64,000 nucleotides of DNA from Arthrobacter crystallopoietes (lineage in GTDB: Bacteria; Actinomycetota; Actinomycetes; Actinomycetales; Micrococcaceae), in NCBI RefSeq assembly GCF_002849715.1, contig NZ_CP018863.1, forward strand, positions 496,001 to 560,000, written 5' to 3'. Made by a program: the position numbers and the translations under genes. This document shows positions 8,413 through 15,729 of the stretch, one piece after another (the stretch's first letter is position 1; every line of letters starts with the position of its first letter). Below the pieces are notes generated by a model. The model saw nothing but the letters and a program-made list of their open reading frames with translations. It was not told where the DNA came from and made no database searches.

Positions 8413-8847
8413 ATGCAGCCGGATATCAAGACAGAAACCGAACAGGACCAGCCGTGGAAGATTATCCTCGGTGAACTGGACGAGAAGATGGGCGTAAAGA
8501 TTCTGGAAGAGTCCGCAGAGCGCGTGGTTGCCACCATGCCCGTGGAGGGAAACCGGCAGTCTTTCGGCCTGCTGCACGGCGGCGCCTCGCTGGCGTTCGG
8601 CGAGGCCATTGGGTCCTGGGCCGCCGTCATCCATGCCGGCAAGGGTCGATCCGCCGTCGGGGTCGATGTCTCGGCCACGCATCATCGTTCAGCACGCAGC
8701 GGCACGATCACAGGGATCGCCACCGCAATCCACCTGGGCCGCACCACCACCAGCCACGAGGTCGTGATTTACGACGACGAAGAACGCCGGCTCTGCTCCA
8801 TGCGCATCACCAATTTGATTCTGGACCGCCCCAAGCCCGGCGAATAG
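8413..8847 (+). CDS. Hotdog-fold acyl-CoA thioesterase (YdiI/MenI type)
   Basis: A 144-residue thioesterase with the motif LHGGASLAFGEAIGS. The catalytic residue of this subgroup is the Glu after the HGG helix, unlike PaaI, which uses Asp. Relatives include EntH and the DHNA-CoA thioesterase MenI. The ATG at 8413 is preceded by GGAAAGGTCAGGA; an upstream ATG at 8371 would lengthen it by 14 residues. It shares the operator region with paaZ, so it may clear CoA esters in phenylacetate catabolism. A role in menaquinone synthesis (menBEA lie 10 kb away) is the alternative. Confidence 0.75.
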   Translation: MQPDIKTETEQDQPWKIILGELDEKMGVKILEESAERVVATMPVEGNRQSFGLLHGGASLAFGEAIGSWAAVIHAGKGRSAVGVDVSATHHRSARSGTITGIATAIHLGRTTTSHEVVIYDDEERRLCSMRITNLILDRPKPGE

Positions 8848-9119
8848 TCCGCCTGCTACTCAGGAAAAACCAGTAAAAAATCGGGTAGTGAAGATCCTCA
8901 CTTCTCCTCCAACCGGCCGGTAGTGTGTCAAACACGAAGCCCGCACCGGCGTCAGCGGAGGCCCGGCAGACCGCCCAGCAGAAATTGCTGACGGTAAAGC
9001 AGCCACCATCCGCGGACTCCAGCCCCGCACGTTCAAGCGAACATGACGACGGCGGTGGGCGGACCGCCAGGTGCAGCACCGTGTAACGCATGACTCCCTC
9101 GGCGGCGTTGGGGAAGGCC
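8848..9119. other. Intergenic stretch without a convincing gene
   Basis: The only candidate is a plus-strand frame from a GTG at 8925 to a TAA at 9084-9086 (53 codons, polar, Ser/Ala/Gln-rich). It has no ribosome binding site, no -10 element at the right distance and no familiar motif, so I do not call it. Confidence 0.4.
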
Positions 9120-9148
9120 GCGGCGGCAGCTTGGGAAGCTGCCGCCGC
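9120..9148 (-). terminator. Hairpin downstream of the phosphatase gene
   Basis: A perfect 13-bp stem (GCGGCGGCAGCTT) with a 3-nt GGG loop lies 9 bp beyond the phosphatase stop. No clear U-tract follows on either strand, which is common in high-GC actinobacteria. Confidence 0.7.
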
Positions 9149-9156
9149 CGCCAGGA

Positions 9157-9870
9157 TCAGTCCAGGTGCAGTCGGTTCCGTAGCTGCCGCAGCTCTGCCT
9201 CACCCAGTCCGTTCCGCAACAGGTACTGCGCGGCGTCGAAACCCTCCGCAGCTGCCTCTACCGCGGCGCGGGTGTCCTCGATCCGCGCCGCAAGCTCCGG
9301 CCCGGAAAGGTACCGTTCGATCGGATGCCGATAGGGGCTGACGCGGTGCCATTCATTGATGCCGCGCAAGCCGAACTCGTAGTGGTCCGCAATAGTGCCC
9401 GTGTCCGCGCCAACGAGGTTCAGCAGCAGCATCGCGATGAGTCCGGTGCGGTCGCGTCCGGCCGAACAATGAATGACGACGGCGCCCTCCGCCCCTGCGA
9501 GGGTCCGGGCTATTGCCGTGATCTTATCCGGAAAGAGCCGGAGGTTGTCCGGGTAGGAACGCGGATGGCTCAGGTAGGGCCCGCTGAGCTCGCGGAACTC
9601 CGCGTGGTCGGGCTCTTCCGTGGGGCAGTTGAGCACGGTGAAAGGCGAGCGGACCTCGGCGGCAACCTCGGGATCCGTCTTGCGGCGCGAGCGCTCCCCC
9701 ACGTTCCGCAGATCGACAACGGTGCGCACGCCGTCGTCGTACATCTGGCGCCATCCGGTTTCCGTCAGCCATTCCGAACGCCCCATGCCGAAAATGTCGC
9801 CGGCGATCCGGCGCGCATTGACAGCACCGTCCCACTCCATCGGGCGGATCCGCTCCAGCCGTGCCGTCAT
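9157..9870 (-). CDS. Protein tyrosine/serine phosphatase (MptpB-like)
   Basis: A 237-residue phosphatase with the cysteine active-site loop HCSAGRDRTG and the family's N-terminal GDIFGMGRSEWLTETGW and VVDLRNVGE segments, as in mycobacterial PtpB-type enzymes. The start at 9870 overlaps the stop of the acetyltransferase gene by ATGA, so the two are translationally coupled. An in-frame extension inside the upstream gene was rejected. The substrate cannot be told from context. Confidence 0.8.
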   Translation of the reverse strand: MTARLERIRPMEWDGAVNARRIAGDIFGMGRSEWLTETGWRQMYDDGVRTVVDLRNVGERSRRKTDPEVAAEVRSPFTVLNCPTEEPDHAEFRELSGPYLSHPRSYPDNLRLFPDKITAIARTLAGAEGAVVIHCSAGRDRTGLIAMLLLNLVGADTGTIADHYEFGLRGINEWHRVSPYRHPIERYLSGPELAARIEDTRAAVEAAAEGFDAAQYLLRNGLGEAELRQLRNRLHLD

Positions 9871-10478
9871 GCCCTCACCGTTTCGGGGCGGACCTTGTCC
9901 AGCCGGGCCTGGAGCCCGCGCTTGACGATGGGCCACTCGGAATCGAGGACGGAGTAGACAACGGTGTCGCGCACGGTTCCGTCCGGCATTTTCGTGTGGT
10001 TGCGCAGGACGCCGTCCTGCTTTGCACCGAGCCGTTCGATGGCTTCGCGGGACTGGCGGTTCATCCAGTGCGTCCGGAACTCAACGGCGCGGCAGCCGAG
10101 CTTTTCGAAGGCGTGGGTCATCAGGAGCATCTTGCTGTCAGGGTTCACTCCGGTCCCTTGTGCGCTGGCACGTGTCCAGGTGTAGCCGATCTCCACACGC
10201 GGGGTGTCCGTGTCGATATTGCAGAAGGTGGTCATGCCCAGGACGACGCCGTCGGAAATCCGGCTGACAGTGAACGGCAGCATGGTCCCCTGGTCCTGTT
10301 TCTCCATCCGGCGGCGGATCTCCAGTTCCATGGTCTCCGGGGAGGGAACCCGCGTGTACCAAAGGTTCCACAGCTCGCCGTCACGTACAGCATCCTCCAA
10401 TTCAGGCATGTGGCGCCTGCGTAAAGGCTGCAGTCGGACGTACTTACCGGTCAGGGTCAGCGGCTCGAACAGTGGCAT
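9867..10478 (-). CDS. GNAT N-acetyltransferase, RimJ/RimL type
   Basis: A 203-residue acetyltransferase of the family that modifies ribosomal protein N-termini or small molecules. Recognisable parts are LTGKYVRLQPLRRRHM at the start, VEIGYTWTRASAQGTGVNPDSK (the acetyl-CoA loop) and the NRQSREAIERLGAKQDG helix. The start has a -10 element 6 nt upstream and no Shine-Dalgarno, so the transcript is probably leaderless. It is the first gene of a two-gene unit with the phosphatase. Confidence 0.8.
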   Translation of the reverse strand: MPLFEPLTLTGKYVRLQPLRRRHMPELEDAVRDGELWNLWYTRVPSPETMELEIRRRMEKQDQGTMLPFTVSRISDGVVLGMTTFCNIDTDTPRVEIGYTWTRASAQGTGVNPDSKMLLMTHAFEKLGCRAVEFRTHWMNRQSREAIERLGAKQDGVLRNHTKMPDGTVRDTVVYSVLDSEWPIVKRGLQARLDKVRPETVRA

Positions 10479-10484
10479 GGACTC

Positions 10485-10490
10485 ATCTTA
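10485..10490 (-). promoter_or_regulatory. -10 element of the leaderless acetyltransferase transcript
   Basis: On the minus strand TAAGAT ends 6 nt before the ATG at 10478. Confidence 0.55.
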
Positions 10491-10604
10491 GAACCTTGGA
10501 AAAACCTTAGGATCCTGAATCTGCCGGCGGCCTTCAGCGGCGTGTCGAAAACTTCCGGTTGGACGACACGGAGTGAAACGTGCCACGTGGGCAGCGGCCG
10601 AGGG

Positions 10605-10610
10605 TATTTT
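10605..10610 (+). promoter_or_regulatory. -10 element of the leaderless SGNH hydrolase transcript
   Basis: TATTTT ends 7 nt before the ATG at 10618, which supports that start over the ATG at 10573. Confidence 0.5.
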
Positions 10611-10617
10611 GGGACGC

Positions 10618-11529
10618 ATGAATGCTAACTTTCAGGGCCGTACCGGCCTGGCTAAGCGCGTTGGGGCGCTGACAGTTCTGGTTGCCGGTCTTGTAGCGGG
10701 CTCTGTGGCCGCTCCTGCCGTCGCCCATGAGGAATCCGTTGATCTAGTCGTTCTCGGTGACTCTTATTCCGCAGGCTTGGGCGCCGGCACACCCGCTCCG
10801 AGCACCTTTATCGATGACCCAAGGTGCCTGGTCACTTCGTCCGGATATGCCGAAGCGCTTGGCGAGCGGCAGCACTCTGTTGAACTCACGGCCAACGCCG
10901 CGTGCTCAGGTGCCTGGGCCGGCAGCGGACCGTCCGAGCCAGTCAATGAGGACGTCCCCGACGTGCCCCAGCAGATTCACCTCGCAACGAAAGATGGCTT
11001 GCTTGGATCCGAAACGGACCTCGTGACCCTGACAGCAGGCGGCAACGATGTCCAGTTCAGCCGCATCATCGGTGCCTGCATTACGCAGGATTTGCAGACT
11101 TGTAAAGCAACAGTGAAGCACGCCGAGTACGTAGCCAGGATGCAGGTAGCCCCGGCGCTGATCAAGGACTACCAACAGATCAATGCCGCCGCTTCGGACG
11201 CCACCATCGTTGTACTTGGGTATCCGCATCTATTCTCAACGGAAGGCGCCACAGCCTCGCCTCTGTCCCCCGAAGCCGCAACGGTCTTCAACGACGGTGT
11301 GGACACGCTGAACAGCATCATCGCGGGATCAGTTGAATATTCCGAATCTGCGATCTACGTCGATGTGACAAAGCGATTCAGGAATCATGGGATTGGGTCA
11401 TCCGAACCGTGGATCAAATTCGATTCCACCGATCCGCGAGCCTACGACAACTACCACCCGAACGAAAAGGGCTATGAGAAGGGCTATGCGAAGGTCCTGA
11501 AACCTGTAGTCCGTTCCTTGCAGGACTAG
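10618..11529 (+). CDS. Secreted SGNH/GDSL esterase or lipase
   Basis: A 303-residue exported hydrolase. The signal peptide has a short basic start, a hydrophobic core (LTVLVAGLVAGSVAA) and a likely cut at APAVAHE. The SGNH blocks are visible: GDSYSAG with the nucleophile Ser, the Gly turn, GGND, and YDNYHPNEKGY with the Asp/His pair near the C-terminus. Cysteines occur in pairs, fitting extracellular disulfides as in Streptomyces lipases. It stands alone between a divergent acetyltransferase gene and a bidirectional terminator. Confidence 0.85.
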   Translation: MNANFQGRTGLAKRVGALTVLVAGLVAGSVAAPAVAHEESVDLVVLGDSYSAGLGAGTPAPSTFIDDPRCLVTSSGYAEALGERQHSVELTANAACSGAWAGSGPSEPVNEDVPDVPQQIHLATKDGLLGSETDLVTLTAGGNDVQFSRIIGACITQDLQTCKATVKHAEYVARMQVAPALIKDYQQINAAASDATIVVLGYPHLFSTEGATASPLSPEAATVFNDGVDTLNSIIAGSVEYSESAIYVDVTKRFRNHGIGSSEPWIKFDSTDPRAYDNYHPNEKGYEKGYAKVLKPVVRSLQD

Positions 11530-11553
11530 TAGTCCACCGAAAGCAATAGCCCT

Positions 11554-11596
11554 AAACAATCGCCTGCCGGAGAAGCTCTCCGGCGGGCGATTGTTT
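11554..11596. terminator. Strong bidirectional terminator
   Basis: A 20-bp stem with one G-U position (left arm 11554-11573, right arm 11577-11596) and a 3-nt loop. It is flanked by AAACAAT and ATTGTTT, which provide T-rich tails on both strands. It lies between the convergent SGNH and paaH genes. Confidence 0.9.
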
Positions 11597-11627
11597 GCAT
11601 GCTTAGTTCGTGGCGGTCGGAGTGTAC

Positions 11628-12491
11628 CTAGCTATCCCAGCTGAAGAAACCCTTGCCGCTCTTGCGGCCCAGCTCGCCCTTGGCCACCTTGTCCCGCAGG
11701 ATCTGCGGCGGCGCAAAGCGCTCCCCCAGGGTGGAGTGCAGGTACTCGGCGATGCCGAGGCGGACGTCCAGGCCCACGATGTCCGTGGTCTTCAGGGGTC
11801 CCAGGGGGTGCTTGTAGCCGAGAACCATGGCCGCATCGATGTCTTCTGCCGAGGCCACGCCCTCTTCCACCATGCGCATGGCTTCCAGGGCGATTGCTAC
11901 ACCCAGCCGCGAGGAAGCGAAGCCGGGGGCGTCATTGACGACGACGGCGGTCTTGCCCAGCGACTGGACCCATGACCGTGCTGCGGTGCCGAGTTCGTCC
12001 GAGGTCTCCTCGGCGAGTACCACCTCGACCAGCAGTGAAGCCGGTACCGGGTTGAAGAAGTGCAGTCCGCAGAAGTTGGCGGGCCGCTCGAGCTGTTCGG
12101 CGAGCTTGCCCACCGAGAGCGACGAGGTGTTCGTGGCCAGCCAGGCGTTCGGCTGCAGCTGCCCTTCCACGGCTTTGAGCGCCGTCGACTTCAGTTCGAA
12201 GTCTTCCGGCACAGCTTCGACTACCAGGCCGCAGCTGCCGAAGGAGTTGTAGTTGACCGAGACCGACAGCCGCTGGGTCAGCGCCTCAATGGTCTCGCTA
12301 GTGGTGCCCCGCTGCACGCTCTTGAGCAGCGCATCGGTGACCCGGCGGCGCGCGCCTTCCGCGGCGTCGTCGTCCCTTTCCACCACCACTACCTCGGCAC
12401 CGGCGGTCAGGAAGGCGTGGGCGATGCCCGCACCCATGCGGCCGCCGCCGAGCACGCCTACTTTGCTAGGTACCGTATCTATTGTTTCCAT
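11628..12491 (-). CDS. paaH: 3-hydroxyacyl-CoA dehydrogenase PaaH
   Basis: A 287-residue NAD-dependent dehydrogenase that oxidises 3-hydroxyadipyl-CoA to 3-oxoadipyl-CoA. The NAD fold begins with GVLGGGRMGAGIAHAF. The catalytic His is in GLHFFNPVP and the C-terminal domain contains GYKHPLGPLKTTDIVGLDV. It is the last gene of paaJ-paaF-paaH, 5 nt after paaF. The family also serves butyryl-CoA metabolism, so the paa assignment rests on the neighbours and on the PaaR-type operator before paaJ. Confidence 0.88.
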   Translation of the reverse strand: METIDTVPSKVGVLGGGRMGAGIAHAFLTAGAEVVVVERDDDAAEGARRRVTDALLKSVQRGTTSETIEALTQRLSVSVNYNSFGSCGLVVEAVPEDFELKSTALKAVEGQLQPNAWLATNTSSLSVGKLAEQLERPANFCGLHFFNPVPASLLVEVVLAEETSDELGTAARSWVQSLGKTAVVVNDAPGFASSRLGVAIALEAMRMVEEGVASAEDIDAAMVLGYKHPLGPLKTTDIVGLDVRLGIAEYLHSTLGERFAPPQILRDKVAKGELGRKSGKGFFSWDS

Positions 12492-12496
12492 GTGGC

Positions 12497-13300
12497 TTAC
12501 TTGCTTTCTGTCTGCTTTTCCTTGGCCGCGCGCTTGGCAGCGCTCTTATCCAAGAACGCCTGCATGCGGTCGAATTTGGCTTCGGATTCGAACAGGATTC
12601 CCTGCGCGATGGTGTCGATAACGGGATGGACTTCCCGCGGAGTGTGGAACACGCTCTTGGTGATCCGGACGGCCAGCGGGTCCTGCGTCCCGATCCGGTC
12701 CGCCAGCGCGTGAGCGGCGTCGATCAGGACGTCGGCCTCGTGGACCTCCGTAACCAGGTGCACCGCGAGCGCTTCCTGCGCACCGAGGATGCGGCCGGCC
12801 AGCAGGATTTCCTTGGCTAGCGGTTCGCCGACCAGTTCCTTCAGGCGCCAGGTAGCTCCCGCGGCTGCCATGATGCCCAGATTGGTCTCGGGCTGACCGA
12901 TCTTCACGCTTGGCGTGGCCAGGCGGAAGTCCGCGGCGTAGGCCAGTTCGGCCCCGCCGCCGAGGGCATAGCCGTCCAGGGCGGCGATGACCGGCATGGG
13001 CAGCTGGGCGATCCGGTTGAAGATGGTCGAGTTGATCCCGGCAAGGGCATCCTCACGACGGCGTTCGCGCAGTTGCGCGATATCCGCACCTGAGGCGAAG
13101 ATCCCCTTGCCGTTGACCTGCGTGCCGGAGAGGATCATGATCCGCGGCTGGCGCTCCAGCACCGCGCAGATGGCGTGCAGTTCATTGACCATGGCCTGGT
13201 CGATAGCATTGCGGACCTCCGGCCGGTTCAGCTGGACATGGATCCGGTCTTCGCGCTCTTCGACCAGCAGGGTGGAGAATTCGTGTGCGTCGAACAGCAT
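12497..13300 (-). CDS. paaF: Enoyl-CoA hydratase PaaF
   Basis: A 267-residue crotonase-fold enzyme, probably 2,3-dehydroadipyl-CoA hydratase. Both catalytic glutamates of true hydratases are present, in GGGAELA and GQPETNLGI, which argues against the isomerase PaaG. The oxyanion segment is FASGADIAQL. The C-terminus ends in a Lys/Ala-rich tail. The start overlaps the paaJ stop by one base (TGATG), so the ATG at 13300 is preferred to in-frame starts inside paaJ. No paaG is seen in the window. Confidence 0.85.
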   Translation of the reverse strand: MLFDAHEFSTLLVEEREDRIHVQLNRPEVRNAIDQAMVNELHAICAVLERQPRIMILSGTQVNGKGIFASGADIAQLRERRREDALAGINSTIFNRIAQLPMPVIAALDGYALGGGAELAYAADFRLATPSVKIGQPETNLGIMAAAGATWRLKELVGEPLAKEILLAGRILGAQEALAVHLVTEVHEADVLIDAAHALADRIGTQDPLAVRITKSVFHTPREVHPVIDTIAQGILFESEAKFDRMQAFLDKSAAKRAAKEKQTESK

Positions 13301-14511
13301 CAGACCCGCTCGATGATCATCGAGGTGCCCTGGCCAACTCCTACACACATGGTGGCCAGGCCGCGCTGGGCGTTCTCGCGTTCCATCCGGCCCAGCAGCG
13401 TCACCACCAGACGTGAGCCGCTGGAACCGAGCGGATGCCCCAAAGCGATGGCGCCGCCGTCGTTGTTCACGATGCTTTGGTCAATCTTCAGATCGCGCAG
13501 CACGGCCAGGGACTGCGTGGCGAAGGCTTCGTTGAGTTCGACGGCGCCAAGGTCCTCGACGCTCCAGCCGGCCTTGTCCAGCACCTTCCGGGTGGCCGGA
13601 ACCGGGCCAACGCCCATGATTTCCGGAGCCACGCCGGCGGAGGCGCCTTCCACAATGCGGGCGCGCGGGGTCAAGCCGAACTTCTTCACGGCCGCCTCCG
13701 AGGCCACGATGATCGCGGACGAGCCGTCGTTGAGGGAACTGGAGTTGCCGGCCGTGACCACGCCGCCGGGCTTGATGATGGGCTTCAGGCCGGCGAGGAC
13801 CTCCAGGCTGGTACCCGGGCGCGGTCCCTCGTCCGTGTCGACCACGGATGTGCCCTTGCGGCTCTTGACCGTGACGGGGACAATCTCGTCCTTCAGCCGG
13901 CCGCCCTCGATGGCCGCGATGGCCCGCTCGTGCGACTGCACGGCGAAGGCGTCAGCGTCTTCGCGGGAGATGCCGTAGACATCGGCGACCTCTTCGGCCG
14001 TCTCCGGCATGGAGTAGGTCATTTTGCCGTCGCGGGACAGGTCGCCCTTGGCGAAGCGCTCGTTGACGAACCGCCAGCCGATGGACGTATCGAACTGCTC
14101 GCCGGGCTTGGCGAAGGCCTTCATCGGCTTCTCCTGCACCCAGGGCGCACGGCTCATGGACTCGACGCCGCCGGCCACAACGATGTCCGCGGCGCCGGCC
14201 TTGATCATGTGCGAGGCCATGATGATGGCGCTCAGCCCGGACGCGCAAAGGCGGTTGACGGTGATGCCCGGCACGTGGTCCCCGTAGCCGGCCAGCAGCC
14301 ACGCCATGCGCGCGACGTTGCGGTTTTCCTCGCCCGCACCGTTGGCGTTGCCGAAGATGACCTCGTCCACGGCGTCCGGATCCACGCCCGCGCGGTGCAC
14401 GGCTTCCTTGACCACGAGCGCGGCCAGATCGTCCGGGCGTACCGCGGACAGTGCGCCTCCATAGCGGCCAACCGGGGTACGGGCCCCGCCAATCAGGAAT
14501 GCCTCAGCCAT
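13300..14511 (-). CDS. paaJ: 3-oxoadipyl-CoA thiolase
   Basis: A 403-residue thiolase that splits 3-oxoadipyl-CoA into succinyl-CoA and acetyl-CoA, the last step of the pathway. The acylated Cys is in NRLCASGLSAI, the His in GHPLGSSG and the second Cys in MCVGVGQGTSMII near the end. GAGGG precedes the ATG. It leads paaJ-paaF-paaH and has a PaaR-type operator 77 bp upstream. Confidence 0.9.
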   Translation of the reverse strand: MAEAFLIGGARTPVGRYGGALSAVRPDDLAALVVKEAVHRAGVDPDAVDEVIFGNANGAGEENRNVARMAWLLAGYGDHVPGITVNRLCASGLSAIIMASHMIKAGAADIVVAGGVESMSRAPWVQEKPMKAFAKPGEQFDTSIGWRFVNERFAKGDLSRDGKMTYSMPETAEEVADVYGISREDADAFAVQSHERAIAAIEGGRLKDEIVPVTVKSRKGTSVVDTDEGPRPGTSLEVLAGLKPIIKPGGVVTAGNSSSLNDGSSAIIVASEAAVKKFGLTPRARIVEGASAGVAPEIMGVGPVPATRKVLDKAGWSVEDLGAVELNEAFATQSLAVLRDLKIDQSIVNNDGGAIALGHPLGSSGSRLVVTLLGRMERENAQRGLATMCVGVGQGTSMIIERV

Positions 14512-14587
14512 TGAATTTTCCCTCGCGCTCGAGTGTCTTGGATGACGATGTGCGGACGGTTCCGACGGATTTTGCCCGGCAGAAATT

Positions 14588-14601
14588 ACCGACCGACCGT
14601 T
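14588..14601. promoter_or_regulatory. PaaR-type operator upstream of paaJ
   Basis: ACCGACCGACCGTT matches the core with one mismatch and is flanked by TT and CTA. It would control paaJ-paaF-paaH. Confidence 0.6.
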
Positions 14602-14707
14602 CTATAAAGAATCCCACGCGCACTGGCGAGGGTCAACTGAAGCATCAGACCAAGGCGCTACATGACATCGGGCGCTGACAACACAACGACGACGGCGGGC
14701 GGCGTAC

Positions 14708-15196
14708 TTACTGTCCGAGCGCCTGGCTGTAGTGCCGCACGAGTTGTTCATGAGACTGCCCGGTGTCGCCGGCGGAGCCATCGAGGAACGCGGCCAGCTG
14801 CTCAAGGCAACCGTGCCACCCGGCGGCAACGTTGGCAATCTTGGCCGGATCCTGGATGGTGTTCGTGAGCATGAGCAGGCTGCCGCCGGCATCAGGCTGC
14901 AGCCGCCAGCGAAGCACCTCCTGGTCCCAGCTGAAGGCGAGCAGGTGCGGCGGATCCAGCTCCAGGACCTTGCCCTGGTCAGGTTCCTCATCCGGGAAGC
15001 GGAATTCAACGATGCCGCCAACCTGCTGTTCCAGCCGGACAGCACAGGGGAACCATGCCGAGAGTTCCGAGTCCTCGCTCAGCGCGCGCCACAACCGTTC
15101 GACGTCGTGGCTGAACCGGCGGCGGAAACGCAGCACGGGCTGGCCCTCCACCGTGCTGTCCAGACTGACGTCCACCTTGAATTTCCCTGCCGTCAT
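14708..15196 (-). CDS. SRPBCC (AHSA1-like) domain protein
   Basis: A 162-residue START-like protein of the activator-of-Hsp90-homologue group. The RRFSHDVERLWRALSEDSELSAWFP start and the WDQEVLRWRLQPDAGGSLLMLTNTI strand pattern are typical. Function is unknown; such domains bind hydrophobic ligands. An ideal AGGAGGAAG site precedes the ATG. It follows another SRPBCC gene by 9 nt, so the two form an operon. Confidence 0.75.
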   Translation of the reverse strand: MTAGKFKVDVSLDSTVEGQPVLRFRRRFSHDVERLWRALSEDSELSAWFPCAVRLEQQVGGIVEFRFPDEEPDQGKVLELDPPHLLAFSWDQEVLRWRLQPDAGGSLLMLTNTIQDPAKIANVAAGWHGCLEQLAAFLDGSAGDTGQSHEQLVRHYSQALGQ

Positions 15197-15205
15197 ACTT
15201 CCTCC

Positions 15206-15667
15206 TCAGGCGCGGTTTTCGGCCTTGGCCGCGATGTCCTTCAAATCCTGCGCCATCGCTTTACGTGCGGCGTTCATGCCGATTTTGCCGAACACGGCCA
15301 TCATCAGCTTGGTCAGCGTGCCCGGGCGGGCCTGCTCGGCACCGAAGAACATTGTCAGTTCCGTGCCGCCCGGCACCGGACGCAAGGTGAAGCGGGTGGT
15401 GTAGTCGGCGCCGCCGGACTGTGCCTTAACCGTGGTGGCGTGGGGAGCCTGGGCATCTGCCACCCACATCTCTTCGGTGGCTTCCTTCCCCATCATTTTC
15501 CGGGTTTCCCGCCAACGGAAGCCTTCGGTATAGGGGCCGGGCGTGAGGACTTCCACATTGGTCACGCCGGACAGCGTTCCCGCCGCTCCCTCAATATCCG
15601 TCAGTACCTCCCACACGGCCTCCGCCGGTGCGTTCACGTGCTGGGTCAACTCCAGTTGATGCGCCAT
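15206..15667 (-). CDS. SRPBCC / polyketide-cyclase-like protein
   Basis: A 153-residue START-like protein with the usual opening HVNAPAEAVWEVLTDIEG and the closing helix LKDIAAKAENRA. It is the first gene of a two-gene unit with the AHSA1-like protein. AGAGGGATC precedes the ATG. Ligand and role are unknown. Confidence 0.75.
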   Translation of the reverse strand: MAHQLELTQHVNAPAEAVWEVLTDIEGAAGTLSGVTNVEVLTPGPYTEGFRWRETRKMMGKEATEEMWVADAQAPHATTVKAQSGGADYTTRFTLRPVPGGTELTMFFGAEQARPGTLTKLMMAVFGKIGMNAARKAMAQDLKDIAAKAENRA

Positions 15668-15729
15668 TGATCCCTCTGGTTTCTCACATGTGTATCCGCG
15701 TTGGTCTGCCCAACACAGTAGCCCATGGG

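Noticed and set aside
8925..9086. 53-codon GTG-started frame after the thioesterase gene
   Set aside because: No ribosome binding site, no correctly spaced -10 and no motif.
8807..9091. 94-codon minus-strand frame in the same gap
   Set aside because: Overlaps the end of the thioesterase gene, has no initiation signal and low-complexity features.
12497..13300. Assignment of the crotonase as PaaG isomerase
   Set aside because: Both catalytic glutamates of a hydratase are present (GGGAELA and GQPE), which favours PaaF.
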